Below are positions 52,411 through 61,480 of a stretch of 64,000 nt of DNA, piece after piece. The DNA comes from Candidatus Syntrophocurvum alkaliphilum (GTDB taxonomy: Bacteria > Bacillota > Syntrophomonadia > Syntrophomonadales > Syntrophomonadaceae), in contig NZ_CP046457.1 of assembly GCF_009734445.1 (NCBI RefSeq), positions 806,001 to 870,000 on the forward strand. The letters are read 5' to 3'. The position numbers and the translations under genes were made by a program. How positions within the stretch are numbered: the stretch's first letter is position 1; each line of letters opens with the position of its first letter. The notes beneath the pieces were generated by a model that searched no databases, was not told the DNA's origin, and saw only the letters and a list, made by a program, of their open reading frames with translations.

Positions 52411-53448
52411 TTGAAAGCTGCAATTTTAGAGAGTAGAGAAAAAATTGTTATTAAAAAGTTAAAAGTTCCTGAATGTAATACAGGAGAACTATTAGTTAAA
52501 GTTAAATCTTGTGGAATTTGTAGAACTGATATGAAATCCTTTTTAAGTGGTCAAAGAGATCTTAAACTACCAAGAATTTTAGGACATGAAGTATCTGGAA
52601 TTATAGAACATGTGGGTTTAGGTGTAAAAATGTATAAAAAAGGAGATCGTGTACAAATTTCACCTGGTATACCATGTGGAAATTGTGAATTTTGTAAAAA
52701 AGGTATTGATAATCTGTGTGAAGCTATTAAAATTATGGGATTTAACTATGATGGTGGTTTTGCAGAATACATACTAGTACCTGCTAATGGAGTGAAAAAC
52801 GGAATAGTAACTATTATTTCAGATAACATTTCTTTTGAAGAAGCATCTATGGCAGAACCATTAGCCTGTAGTATTAATATGCAAGAATTATTAAATTTGA
52901 ACAATAATAGAACAGTTGTGATTTTTGGCTTAGGACGATTAGGTATATTAAATGCAAAATTAGCAAAACTCAAAGGATCTTCTAATATTATCGGAGTGGA
53001 GAAAAATAGGCAGCGTCTATTAAATGCTAAAAAATTTGAATTTGATTATATTATTGACTCGTCTAAGGCAGATGTTGTCAAAGAAATTTTATCATTAACT
53101 AGCGGTAAAGGTGCAGATGTTGTTATTCCCTGTTGCCCAGAATACGAGGCAATGAACACTGGAATTCAAGTTCTTACTAAAAGGGGTAAATTAGGTTTTT
53201 TTAGCGGATTAATTACTGAAAATTGTAGAAACATAGATTTCAATCTTATTCATTACAAAGAAATAAGTGTTATTGGTGGATATGGAGCTGCAATTAAACA
53301 TAGTAAAGAGGCTCTAGATTTTATCACAAAAGATAGTATTCGAGTTAGTAATATGGTTACAAAAATAATTGGACTTAATGATATTAAAAAAGGTATAGAT
53401 ATGGTTAAAAATATGACAGAGCTTTCTGTAGTAATAAATTTTGATTAA
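52411..53448 (+). CDS. Zinc-dependent alcohol/polyol dehydrogenase (MDR family)
   Basis: A 345-residue medium-chain dehydrogenase. Catalytic zinc ligands are C37 (in CGICRTD) and H59-E60 (GHE); the structural zinc site is C89, C92, C95 and C103. The NAD-binding site is VVIFGLGRLGILNAK. It resembles threonine/sorbitol dehydrogenases, but the substrate cannot be told. ATG 52402 touches the AAAGGA site, so TTG 52411 is chosen. As the first gene under a cobalamin riboswitch it should be made when cobalamin is scarce, which points to cobamide synthesis, salvage, or a B12-independent bypass. Confidence 0.88.
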   Translation: MKAAILESREKIVIKKLKVPECNTGELLVKVKSCGICRTDMKSFLSGQRDLKLPRILGHEVSGIIEHVGLGVKMYKKGDRVQISPGIPCGNCEFCKKGIDNLCEAIKIMGFNYDGGFAEYILVPANGVKNGIVTIISDNISFEEASMAEPLACSINMQELLNLNNNRTVVIFGLGRLGILNAKLAKLKGSSNIIGVEKNRQRLLNAKKFEFDYIIDSSKADVVKEILSLTSGKGADVVIPCCPEYEAMNTGIQVLTKRGKLGFFSGLITENCRNIDFNLIHYKEISVIGGYGAAIKHSKEALDFITKDSIRVSNMVTKIIGLNDIKKGIDMVKNMTELSVVINFD

Positions 53449-53466
53449 ATTTAGGGGGGATATTAT

Positions 53467-54609
53467 TTGAGAAATTTTAAAGAATTTAGTATGGGGATTA
53501 CAAAACTTCTAAACAAGGAAAACTTAACACATCAAGAAGCTAAGGACATGTTTTTTAAGGTATTAAATAATGATGAAACAGAAATGCATCAAGGTGCTTT
53601 TTTAGCAGCACTTGCTGCTAAGGGAGAAGCAGTACAAGAAATTGCAGCTGCTTGGGAAGCTATCTATGAATTAGATACAGTTAAGGTAACTCCAAATACT
53701 ACTAAACCTTTAGTGGAAAATTGTGGTACAGGAATGGATAGTGTAAAAACATTTAACATCAGTACAGCTGCCTCAATAGTTGCATCTACAGCAGGAGTTG
53801 TAATGGCTAAACATGGTGCCCGTGCTATTACATCTAAATGTGGAACAATTGACATTTTAGAAGAACTTGGAATAGATGTTGAATGTAGCCCTGAATTAGT
53901 AAAGAAAAGTATCGAAGAGGTAGGCATAGGTATTTTTAATGGTATGAGTCCAAAAATTCACCCTAAAGCACTAGGTAGAATATTATCTCAGATATCTTTT
54001 GGTTCTATTCTTAATATATCTGCTTCTCTTGCAAATCCAGCGTTACCTAAATATGCAGTTCGTGGTGTATATTCTAAACAGCTTTTAAAACCTACAGCTA
54101 TAGTGATGCGAGAAATAGGGTATAAAAAGGCTTTAATAGTACATGGTCTTGCAGAAGATGGTATTAATGGAATGGATGAAGCCTCAACATTAAATGAAAC
54201 ATTTATATCAGAGTTAAAGGAAGATGGAAGTATAGTTTCTTATTCTTTTTTTCCTGAAGATTTTGGAATTAAAAGAACAACAAGAGAAGCAATTCAGGGG
54301 CAAACTAATAAATCTAAAGAAGCAATTTATTTATTAAAAGTATTAAATGGTGAAATAATGGGACCAAGAAATGATATTATCTGTTTAAATACAGCCTTGA
54401 TTTTATACTTAATGAATTCTAGTAAAACAATAAACGAAGGCTATATTAAAGCTAAAGATATAATAGCCTCGGGTATGGTTATAGATAAATTAAAACAATG
54501 GGTAGCAAAACAAAACAATGACCCCCAAAAAGGATTAGACAAGTTAGAGCATTTACTAAAACTCAATAGAGGTGATTATTATGATAAAACTTTATGCTAT
54601 AAAATGTAA
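53467..54609 (+). CDS. Anthranilate phosphoribosyltransferase-like protein (TrpD/NP class III fold)
   Basis: A 380-residue TrpD-like enzyme, longer than typical TrpD (about 340). The phosphoribosyl-pyrophosphate motifs are close to standard: CGTGMD (GTGGD in TrpD) at 86-91, NIST at 97-100, KHGAR (KHGNR in TrpD) at 115-119 and SKCGT at 123-127. The asparagine-to-alanine change and absence of any other trp gene argue against tryptophan synthesis. It probably transfers phosphoribose to an unknown aromatic or nitrogen base. TTG 53467 follows a GGGGGGA site. It lies in a cobalamin-riboswitch operon. Confidence 0.85.
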   Translation: MRNFKEFSMGITKLLNKENLTHQEAKDMFFKVLNNDETEMHQGAFLAALAAKGEAVQEIAAAWEAIYELDTVKVTPNTTKPLVENCGTGMDSVKTFNISTAASIVASTAGVVMAKHGARAITSKCGTIDILEELGIDVECSPELVKKSIEEVGIGIFNGMSPKIHPKALGRILSQISFGSILNISASLANPALPKYAVRGVYSKQLLKPTAIVMREIGYKKALIVHGLAEDGINGMDEASTLNETFISELKEDGSIVSYSFFPEDFGIKRTTREAIQGQTNKSKEAIYLLKVLNGEIMGPRNDIICLNTALILYLMNSSKTINEGYIKAKDIIASGMVIDKLKQWVAKQNNDPQKGLDKLEHLLKLNRGDYYDKTLCYKM

Positions 54610-54796
54610 TAGTGGCTATATAAAAAATAGTCAAAACGAAGAGTTAAAATGTGTTAGTTTGGATAAAGCATCTGTATTTGGTGATGAAAGACTAAACCAA
54701 GTAAATGAGGTGATTAATCAAGCCAAGAAAAAAGGCTTAAAAGAAATTAGATTAGTTACTTTAAATATTATAGAACATGATCCATATAATATATAA
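54581..54796 (+). CDS. Small protein of unknown function, third gene of riboswitch operon
   Basis: A 71-residue protein overlapping the TrpD-like gene by 29 bases; GAGGTG lies eight bases before ATG 54581. The sequence starts MIKLYAIKCNSGYIK, and contains LNQVNEVINQAKKKG, a helix, followed by IRLVTLNI, a strand. This alternating arrangement suggests a small alpha/beta domain. I do not recognise the family. Translational coupling suggests it works with the TrpD-like protein. Confidence 0.75.
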   Translation: MIKLYAIKCNSGYIKNSQNEELKCVSLDKASVFGDERLNQVNEVINQAKKKGLKEIRLVTLNIIEHDPYNI

Positions 54797-54860
54797 ATTA
54801 AAACTAGAAATTCAAACTCACAAACACTTCCCATAAAAATACATTTTCAAATATTACAGA

Positions 54861-54912
54861 AAGAAGAATTCATTTGCTAGCTATATACAAGCAAATAAAT
54901 GAATTCTTCTCT
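54861..54912. terminator. Long hairpin after the riboswitch operon
   Basis: AGAAGAATTCATTTGCT and AGCAAATAAATGAATTCTTCT pair almost fully (a 17-base arm with a small bulge). No clear T-run follows on the plus strand, so termination is probable but not certain. The 54913-55307 gap is otherwise non-coding. Confidence 0.5.
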
Positions 54913-55111
54913 ACGTTTGTAAGATAATCAAGTGTTTCCGACTAATCTTACTATTTATTTTAAATTACTACTCCCCTTCCCTACCTTTATCTAAATTTTT
55001 AAATATTTTTACTAACAAAAAAAGATTTTATTATCTTTGTCACATATAAATTTGTGATTATCAAAATATAAACATCCATTAACAATAATGTTATTTTATG
55101 ACATATTTCTA

Positions 55112-55140
55112 TTGACATTTTAATGGTAATATTATGTAAT
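55112..55140 (+). promoter_or_regulatory. Likely promoter of the acrylyl-CoA reductase-like gene
   Basis: TTGACA (55112-55117), 17-base spacer and TGTAAT (55135-55140). The leader to the start codon is about 165 bases and holds a second strong ribosome site (AGGAGGTGA, 55241-55249) before a seven-codon ORF, GTG 55246 to TGA. Confidence 0.5.
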
Positions 55141-55307
55141 ATTTGGTAGTATAATATAATTAATTATTAAATTGTTTTATTTTTGTTTCGTAATGAATAT
55201 GCCAATAATTAATCTAAACTATGAAATATTAATTAGGTCCAGGAGGTGATACTTTTTAAAATGGTTTGACCTTGGACAAAGATAATAAATTGGGGAGGGG
55301 TATTGTT

Positions 55308-56315
55308 ATGTCCAGTAATGAAACCTTTAAAGCGCTTGTTGTAGATAAAGTTGATGGAAAAATTGTTAGTGAGATTAAACAGTTGACTGTTGATGATCTC
55401 CCCCAAGAGGATGTTCTTATTAAAGTAGACTATTCTACGGTAAATTACAAAGAAGGCTTGGGGTTTGCAGGTTTAAATAATATTTTTCGTAAATTTCCAA
55501 TGGTTCCCGGACTTGACCTAGCAGGAACTGTTGTGGAATCACAATCACCAGATTTTAAACCAGGAGATCAAGTAATATTAAATGGATGGAGTGTCGGTGA
55601 AAGATACTGGGGTGGTTATGCGCAGATGGCCAAAATAAAATCTGATTTTCTTATTCCTTTACCAAAAGGAATAGATACAAAGAAAGCCATGGAAATAGGT
55701 ACTGCCGGTTATACTGCTATGCTTTGTGTTTTGACACTTGAAGAAGCAGGGATAACACCCGAAAGTGGTCCAGTAATTGTTACAGGTGCTGCAGGTGGAG
55801 TAGGAAGCAATGCTGTTGCTATACTTGCTAACCTTGGTTATGATGTAACGGCTCTAACAGCACCTGGTCAGGAATCAACACATGAATTTCTTAAAGAGCT
55901 TGGAGCAAAATCATTTGCTGGCGGTGAAGAATGGTCTGAAATGCCTAAACCGCTCGAAGTACAAAAATGGATGGGTGCTGTTGATACAGTAGGTAGTGTA
56001 GTACTCTCCAGAGTTATAGCAGAAATGAATTATGGAGGTTGTGTTGCTAGCTGTGGGCTAGCGGCTGGTTTTGATCTTCCTTCAACGGTAATGCCTTTTA
56101 TTCTACGCGGTGTTAGTTTGAGAGGTGTTGATTCAGTATGGTGTCCAAACTCTAGAAGAATAGAAGCTTGGGAACGTCTTGTAACTGATATTCCAGATTC
56201 AGCATTAGCTAAAATTAATAAGGTTATAAAATTGGAGGAAGTACCAAAATACACCAAAGATATTCTTGAAGGAAAAGTTCATGGACATCTTGTTGTTGAT
56301 GTAAACGCGTCATAG
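55308..56315 (+). CDS. Acrylyl-CoA reductase-like MDR oxidoreductase (AcuI/YhdH)
   Basis: A 335-residue zinc-free medium-chain reductase. Family signatures are TVNYKEGLG, PGLDLAGTV, the NADPH-binding GAAGGVGSNAV and ALTAPGQ. AcuI converts acrylyl-CoA to propionyl-CoA with NADPH and can detoxify acrylate from DMSP breakdown. In this cluster it may reduce another enoyl-CoA. A TTG at 55266 is in frame, but ATG 55308 has GGGGAGGGG at good spacing. The MaoC-like gene follows 84 bases downstream. Confidence 0.85.
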   Translation: MSSNETFKALVVDKVDGKIVSEIKQLTVDDLPQEDVLIKVDYSTVNYKEGLGFAGLNNIFRKFPMVPGLDLAGTVVESQSPDFKPGDQVILNGWSVGERYWGGYAQMAKIKSDFLIPLPKGIDTKKAMEIGTAGYTAMLCVLTLEEAGITPESGPVIVTGAAGGVGSNAVAILANLGYDVTALTAPGQESTHEFLKELGAKSFAGGEEWSEMPKPLEVQKWMGAVDTVGSVVLSRVIAEMNYGGCVASCGLAAGFDLPSTVMPFILRGVSLRGVDSVWCPNSRRIEAWERLVTDIPDSALAKINKVIKLEEVPKYTKDILEGKVHGHLVVDVNAS

Positions 56316-56399
56316 TAATTATTAATTTTTTTGCACAATATAAACCCCCTATGTATAGGACAAATAATTTATAAGTAATTAATTTGGGAGGGATTAGGA

Positions 56400-56861
56400 A
56401 TGAGTAATGGGAATGTTGTAGCTGGTACAAAAATACCTTGTAGGGTTAATCGTACTCTTGATGTGGGAGACTTTTCACTTTTGCACTCACTCACTTGGTT
56501 TAATATGGGAGTTCACAGCGATTCGGAGTATGCGAAAGGCACTTGGTTTAAGGAGCGCTCACTTGCTGCTCCAATAATATTTGTTATTGCAGATGGCCTA
56601 GTACATCATGCAGACACAGTTTCTGAACTGTTAGGAAAAGATGGGTATTCAATCTATGCTTATGTTGGGGTTGATAATGTAAAAATCACTACACCAGTAC
56701 TTTTTGGTGATACACTCAGAGCAGATGCAGAAGTAGTAGATTTTCGTTCTACCAAAAATCCAAAGATGAACTTATTAATATATAACAATAAGACATATAA
56801 TCAACGTGATGACTTAGTAATTGAATATACCAGCACCATGTTGTGCTTGAAAAATGACTAA
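56400..56861 (+). CDS. MaoC-like hotdog-fold protein
   Basis: A 153-residue single hotdog domain. HSDSEYAK and the following F-x(2)-R-S-L-A-A-P-I-I resemble the MaoC/R-hydratase motif (GDxNPxHxDxxYA), so the histidine is present. The catalytic aspartate of that motif is not seen: the segment reads TWFNMGVH. It may be a non-catalytic or different dehydratase subunit. It starts at ATG 56400 after GGGAGGG. It lies between the acrylyl-CoA reductase-like gene and MITE copy 6. Confidence 0.75.
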   Translation: MSNGNVVAGTKIPCRVNRTLDVGDFSLLHSLTWFNMGVHSDSEYAKGTWFKERSLAAPIIFVIADGLVHHADTVSELLGKDGYSIYAYVGVDNVKITTPVLFGDTLRADAEVVDFRSTKNPKMNLLIYNNKTYNQRDDLVIEYTSTMLCLKND

Positions 56862-57099
56862 TAATTAATAGCTTAATTAATCAAATATTAATAAAAAATA
56901 ACTACACAATCTTAGTTCGGTATTAGACTGGACTAAGATTGTTTTAATTTTAAAGCCTTATATAAACATTAGTTGTTTAAACATTTTTCTAAGCAATAAC
57001 AATTAGCTATCTTATTGGCATATATTACATTTTAGCAGAATTTAATTAAATTATAATAGAAATTATATTAGGATTATAATTGTAATATAATTACATTAT

Positions 57100-57326
57100 G
57101 ATTCTGCTGCAAAAAGTAAATACAACAAACTTAAGGCTGAGCAAACATGTTTATCTAAGTCCCGAATAGCAAGGCGTGGTGCATAGATCACGGCTAAGTA
57201 TAAATAAAAAATCATTTTAGATAATAAGTGCTAAGCTAAAATGAAGGTAAAGACCGATGAGTGGCGTGATAAACATGTTTGCTCAGCCGATTCCATACTC
57301 TAAGTTTAGCTTTTTGCAGTGGAATC
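57100..57326 (+). repeat. MITE-like element, copy 6 (full, 227 bp)
   Basis: Full copy with ATTAT at 57095-57099 and 57327-57331 as a likely target duplication. It shares GTCCCGAATAGCAAGG with copy 8, where copies 1, 3 and 5 have GTCCTTAAGTAGCAAGG, so there are two subfamilies. It ends 32 bases before the thiolase-fold gene's start codon. Confidence 0.93.
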
Positions 57327-57357
57327 ATTATTACTTTTTGAGAAAGGAGAAAAGCAC

Positions 57358-58524
57358 ATGAACATTAGCAATAAAGCTATAATAACAGGAATAAGTGAGC
57401 TTAAACCTTTAAAAGAAGCGGGGGGTAAAAGGACTTTAGATTTGCTGGCTGAATCTGCATTACTTGCTCTAGAGGATGCTAATTTAGAAAAAGGTGAAAT
57501 TGATGGATTAATAGTTACTCCACCCACTGAGGATAGTTATTTCATGTGGCCTTCACAGGTTGCTGAGTATTTGCAATTATCTCCAAATTTTCTAGATATG
57601 ATTGAGTTAGGAGGTGCAAGTGCAGCAGCTAGTGTAGCTAGAGCTGTACTAATGATTGATGCTGGTATTTGCAATAACTGCCTGTGCTTAAGTGGTGGAG
57701 TGTGGGATAGCCAAGTTTTTAATAGCTTAGATGGGAAAAAAGCAGTAATGTCTCAAGCTGAAATTGACCATGAACTTCCATATGGACCAATGGGCTTTAA
57801 TTCTGCTTATGCCATGATTACCCGTCGTCACATGTGTGAATATGGTACTCGGTCAGAACAATTAGCTAAAATACCTGTTGCTCAAAGGGTTAATGCATTA
57901 CTCAATCCTAATGCACTATATAATGATAAAAAAATAACTGTAGAAGATGTATTATCATCTCCATTGATTGTTGACCCAATTCATTTATTGGAAATAGTAA
58001 GACCGTGCAGTGGAGCTGCTGCTGTAATAGTAAGCAAACAGCCCAATAACAAATCTCGAACTTCTGTTTCTATTTTAGGCTTTGGTGAATCCTATACACA
58101 CAATTCAATAGTATATGCTCCCAGTATTACAGATAGTCCAGTAAAGTTTGCAGCTGCCAAAGCTTTTTCAATGGCAAATCTTCTTCCTCAAGATATTAAC
58201 TTTGTTTCAATATATGATTGTTATCCAATTGCTGTATTGATAACTTTAGAGGATGCTGGCTTCTGTCCAAAAGGTGAGGGAGGAAATTTTCTAGAAAATA
58301 ACGATTTAACCTATAATGGTAACCTACCCTGTAACACCCATGGAGGTCAACTTTCTTTTGGACAAGCATCTTTTGCTGGCGGAATGTCACATATAATTGA
58401 AGCAGTACGACAATTGCGAGGAGAAGCAGGCAAGCGCCAGGTGAAAAATAACAATTTGGCTTTTATAAATGGAAATGGCGGAGTACTCAGTACACAATGT
58501 AGTTTAATCATGGGGAGGGTTTAA
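57358..58524 (+). CDS. Thiolase-fold protein (SCP-x/Ltp2-like) without the usual cysteine
   Basis: A 388-residue thiolase-superfamily protein. The nucleophilic-cysteine segment reads ELGGASAAASV (residues 83-93), with alanine/serine in place of cysteine, as in lipid-transfer and Ltp2-type proteins. The C-terminal NTHGGQLSFGQASFAGG keeps the other active-site histidine/glycines. It cannot be a normal thiolase; Ltp2-like members are retro-aldolases with a DUF35 partner, and a DUF35 gene follows. The frame is open from 57319 inside the MITE, but ATG 57358 has AAAGGAG upstream. Confidence 0.85.
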   Translation: MNISNKAIITGISELKPLKEAGGKRTLDLLAESALLALEDANLEKGEIDGLIVTPPTEDSYFMWPSQVAEYLQLSPNFLDMIELGGASAAASVARAVLMIDAGICNNCLCLSGGVWDSQVFNSLDGKKAVMSQAEIDHELPYGPMGFNSAYAMITRRHMCEYGTRSEQLAKIPVAQRVNALLNPNALYNDKKITVEDVLSSPLIVDPIHLLEIVRPCSGAAAVIVSKQPNNKSRTSVSILGFGESYTHNSIVYAPSITDSPVKFAAAKAFSMANLLPQDINFVSIYDCYPIAVLITLEDAGFCPKGEGGNFLENNDLTYNGNLPCNTHGGQLSFGQASFAGGMSHIIEAVRQLRGEAGKRQVKNNNLAFINGNGGVLSTQCSLIMGRV

Positions 58525-58525
58525 T

Positions 58526-58915
58526 TTGTTTAATTATAATGAATTTTACTGGCAAAAAATAAATAAAAATGAGCTTTTTATGCAATACTGTTCACCTTGT
58601 AAATGTTTCGTTTTTTACCCCCGTGAACGTTGTCCACATTGCTTAAAATCAACATTGGAATGGAAAAAAATGAGCGGAAAAGGAAGAATCTATTCATATA
58701 CTACTGTACACGTAAGTTCATTGCCTGATTTTGACAATAAGACTCCTTATATTTATGCAATTGTTGAACTGGATGAAGGACCAAGAATGCCTACAAATAT
58801 TTATAACTGTTCCCCTGAAACAGTTAGTGTCGATATGCCGGTAAAACTAGACTTTATCGAAAGAAATGATAAAAAACTACCTATTTTTGTCCCATTTTTT
58901 GAATTAGAAAAATGA
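58526..58915 (+). CDS. Zn-ribbon/OB-fold DUF35 protein
   Basis: A 129-residue protein with a rubredoxin-like zinc-ribbon (CSPC near residue 22 and CPHC about 15 further on) followed by an OB fold (GKGRIYSYTTVH, PYIYAIVELDEGPRM). Such proteins bind thiolase-fold partners and help bring acyl-CoA to the active site. It starts at TTG 58526, one base after the thiolase-fold stop, with GGGGAGGG upstream. The pair is therefore co-expressed. Confidence 0.9.
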   Translation: MFNYNEFYWQKINKNELFMQYCSPCKCFVFYPRERCPHCLKSTLEWKKMSGKGRIYSYTTVHVSSLPDFDNKTPYIYAIVELDEGPRMPTNIYNCSPETVSVDMPVKLDFIERNDKKLPIFVPFFELEK

Positions 58916-58920
58916 AATTA

Positions 58921-58966
58921 TGTTCAGCCGATTCCATACTCTAAGTTTAGCTTTTTGCAGTGGAAT
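58921..58966 (+). repeat. MITE-like element, copy 7 (right-end fragment)
   Basis: Holds only the last 46 bases (from TTCAGCCGATTCC to GCAGTGGAATC). Flanks read AATTATG on the left and ATAATTATG on the right, as if a duplication was kept while the interior was deleted. It supplies the end of the rluA-like gene. Confidence 0.85.
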
Positions 58967-59678
58967 CATAATTATGAAATACATCTTGATTTATATTTAG
59001 AAAATTTGAAAATTTATCCCAAGGGTGTTGGTTTTCAATATAACTAGTAAATGTTATTACTTCTTTTAATGTTGGATGCCTAAAAGTTATTTTATAGGAA
59101 TTGAGAGCTATTTGCTTTCTCCGATTATTATTTTTCACCCCATATTTTTGATCTCCATATAAAGGATACCCTATTGTAGCAAATTGGACACGAATTTGAT
59201 GTGGTCTTCCAGTATGTAAATTTATTTTGACTAAACTAAAATCTTGTTTTTTATCTATTACCTCATATTCAAGTATAGCTTCCTTAGCTTGTCTTACACT
59301 CTTACTAACAGCACTTACTGTATTTGTTTTCTTATCTTTTAATAAATAATGTGTTAATATGTCCTTACTCTTTAAGGTGTTACCATGAACAATTGCAATA
59401 TAGGTTTTTTGAAATTCTCTATTTCTTATTTGATTTGACAATCGTGAGGCAGCTTTTGATGTTTTGGCTAATACCATAACACCCCCAACAGGTCTGTCTA
59501 ATCGATGAATTAATCCTAAATAAACATTACCTAGTTTATTATATCGTTTTTTAAGATCTTGTTTTAGTAAACTTAAAATATCTGCATCTCCAGTTTTATC
59601 ACCTTGTGATAGGATATTAGGAGGTTTATTTATTACCAATAAATGATTATCTTCAAAAATAATTGGTATTTTGATCAT
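58947..59678 (-). CDS. RluA family pseudouridine synthase
   Basis: A 243-residue pseudouridine synthase. The catalytic HRLDRPVGGVMVLAKT contains the aspartate (HRLDR), and the NLHTGRPHQIRVQF and YGDQKYG motifs are those of the RluA/RluD group. The rRNA or tRNA position modified is unknown. The frame is open from 59702, but ATG 59678 has AGAGGAGTG upstream. Its last residues (DSTAKS) and the stop codon come from the MITE fragment at 58921-58966, so the ancestral C-terminus was probably changed by the insertion. Confidence 0.9.
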   Translation of the reverse strand: MIKIPIIFEDNHLLVINKPPNILSQGDKTGDADILSLLKQDLKKRYNKLGNVYLGLIHRLDRPVGGVMVLAKTSKAASRLSNQIRNREFQKTYIAIVHGNTLKSKDILTHYLLKDKKTNTVSAVSKSVRQAKEAILEYEVIDKKQDFSLVKINLHTGRPHQIRVQFATIGYPLYGDQKYGVKNNNRRKQIALNSYKITFRHPTLKEVITFTSYIENQHPWDKFSNFLNINQDVFHNYDSTAKS

Positions 59679-59941
59679 AGAAAACACTCCTCTTCTTAAC
59701 ACATAGAACTTTCTTTAATACGGGATATTAACTTAATAGACATGTACTATTTTATTATTTAACATAGCACTTCATAAAAAATTATGCAAAAAATCATAAA
59801 ATTCTTATTTGCTTACCTTATAAAAATCTATCATATTGTTTTAAAGTAATAAAAGTTTTAACAAAACTAATTGTTTATCATAACCAATTAGAAAAGAATA
59901 TTATTAATAAACTACAGTTTAACAATTCCAATAAAAATATA
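59679..59941. other. Intergenic region
   Basis: A 263-base AT-rich gap between rluA-like and selO. I see no terminator, RNA gene or coding sequence in it; promoter elements for the rluA-like gene are likely but not distinct. Confidence 0.4.
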
Positions 59942-61420
59942 TCAAGTACCGCAAAAAGTTCTATAAGGACGGTTTGATGGTTCAGGCAATGAAGAATAAT
60001 CAGCCTGTTTTGGAGAGTGGGCGTAGGGTTTTAAAAGCACTTCAAGAAACCTCTCCATTACACTGTAGTCACCATCTTTTTCTGCTGCCTCTATTGCTTC
60101 TTCTACTCTGTGGTTTCGAGGAATTATCGCAGGATTGCTATTTCTCATTAATTGATGAGAGTCAGTTTTAGTTTCCTGTTGTCTATCTAGTCTAGATTGC
60201 CACAACTCATACCAATTAGTGAATTCTGTAGTGCCAAAAAGGTCTGTATCCTCTAGATTATCAAAAGTTAATGCAAGAAAGGTATTAGTATAGTCGGCAC
60301 TATACTTTTCCATCATAATAAGAAGTTCTTCAATTAAGGATTCATCATGTTCTTCTTCGTTAAATAATCCTAGTTTCGCTCCCATTCCACTAAGCCAATC
60401 ACTATGATATAATTTGGGGAAAATCGAAAGTGCATCTTGAGCTATTTTAATAGCTTGCTCCTGATTATCATGTAACAATGGCAATAAGGTCTCAGCAAAT
60501 CGTGCAAGATTCCATGCGGCAATATTAGGTTGATTACCATAGGCATAGCGACCATGCTTATCAATAAAACTAAAAACCGTTGCTGGGTCATAAGCATTCA
60601 TGAAAGCACAAGGACCATAATCAATTGTTTCCCCACTAATGGTCATATTGTCTGTATTCATAACACCGTGGATAAAACCAACCAATTGCCATTTAGCAAT
60701 TAACATAGCTTGACGTTTGATAACTTCCTGGAGTAAAAAAAGATATGGATCATCTACAGTTTTGGCTTCCGGAAAATGTCTTTGTAGAGTATAATCAGCT
60801 AGTATTTTAAGGTCCTCAAAAGTACCCCAATGTGAAATATATTGGAAGGTACCTACACGCAAGTGACTAGCTGCTACTCTAGTTAGAATTGCACCAGGTT
60901 GTTGGGTTTCACGGATTACATGCTCACCAGTTGTCACCACCGCTAGGCTACGGTTAGTAGGAATTCCAAGTGCATGCATAGCTTCACTGATAATAAATTC
61001 GCGTATCATTGGTCCAAGTACTGCTCGACCATCACCACCACGGGAGTATGGTGTTCTTCCTGAACCCTTTAGTTGAATATCAAAACGCTCACCGTGTGGA
61101 GTAATCTGTTCACCAAGAAGCAAAGCTCGGCCATCCCCTAACATTGTGAAATGCCCAAATTGATGTCCAGCGTAAGCTTGAGCAAGAGGTAATGCACCAT
61201 CAGGAATCAAATTACCAGCAAACACCGCTACACCATCATTAGTTTGCAGTGCTTCTACGTTTAAACCTAGGGATGTTGCCAATGTTTTATTTAAAATAAT
61301 CAACTCTGGAGAACGTACAGGAATTGGGTTAATAATAGTAAATAATGATTGTGGTAAACAAGCATAACTATTATCAAAATTCCATCCTATTTTATTAATT
61401 TCTTTTATCTCTGTCATCAT
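59942..61420 (-). CDS. selO: Protein adenylyltransferase SelO (YdiU family)
   Basis: A 492-residue SelO pseudokinase-fold enzyme that transfers AMP from ATP to protein side chains, linked with redox control. Visible family segments are [30 protein letters not shown] and DYGPCAFM, with the metal-binding asparagine and aspartate in the last two. The C-terminus ends in FCGT, the bacterial form without selenocysteine, unlike animal SelO. It starts at ATG 61420 with GAGGCG before it; an adjacent ATG is also possible. MITE copy 8 begins 60 bases upstream, in its promoter region. Confidence 0.95.
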   Translation of the reverse strand: MMTEIKEINKIGWNFDNSYACLPQSLFTIINPIPVRSPELIILNKTLATSLGLNVEALQTNDGVAVFAGNLIPDGALPLAQAYAGHQFGHFTMLGDGRALLLGEQITPHGERFDIQLKGSGRTPYSRGGDGRAVLGPMIREFIISEAMHALGIPTNRSLAVVTTGEHVIRETQQPGAILTRVAASHLRVGTFQYISHWGTFEDLKILADYTLQRHFPEAKTVDDPYLFLLQEVIKRQAMLIAKWQLVGFIHGVMNTDNMTISGETIDYGPCAFMNAYDPATVFSFIDKHGRYAYGNQPNIAAWNLARFAETLLPLLHDNQEQAIKIAQDALSIFPKLYHSDWLSGMGAKLGLFNEEEHDESLIEELLIMMEKYSADYTNTFLALTFDNLEDTDLFGTTEFTNWYELWQSRLDRQQETKTDSHQLMRNSNPAIIPRNHRVEEAIEAAEKDGDYSVMERFLEVLLKPYAHSPKQADYSSLPEPSNRPYRTFCGT

Positions 61421-61480
61421 ATCGCCTCTTTTTTATCTTTTTGTGTTTAGTTTTATCATTATAAGTAAAAATAAATCATT

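Noticed and set aside
53467-54609. Tryptophan synthesis by the TrpD-like protein
   Set aside because: No other trp gene nearby, an altered KHGNR motif, and control by a cobalamin riboswitch.
57319-57357. N-terminal extension of the thiolase-fold gene into the MITE
   Set aside because: The added residues come from the element and ATG 57358 has its own AAAGGAG site.
59942-61420. SelO as a selenoprotein
   Set aside because: The C-terminus ends FCGT with a normal stop; bacterial SelO has no selenocysteine.
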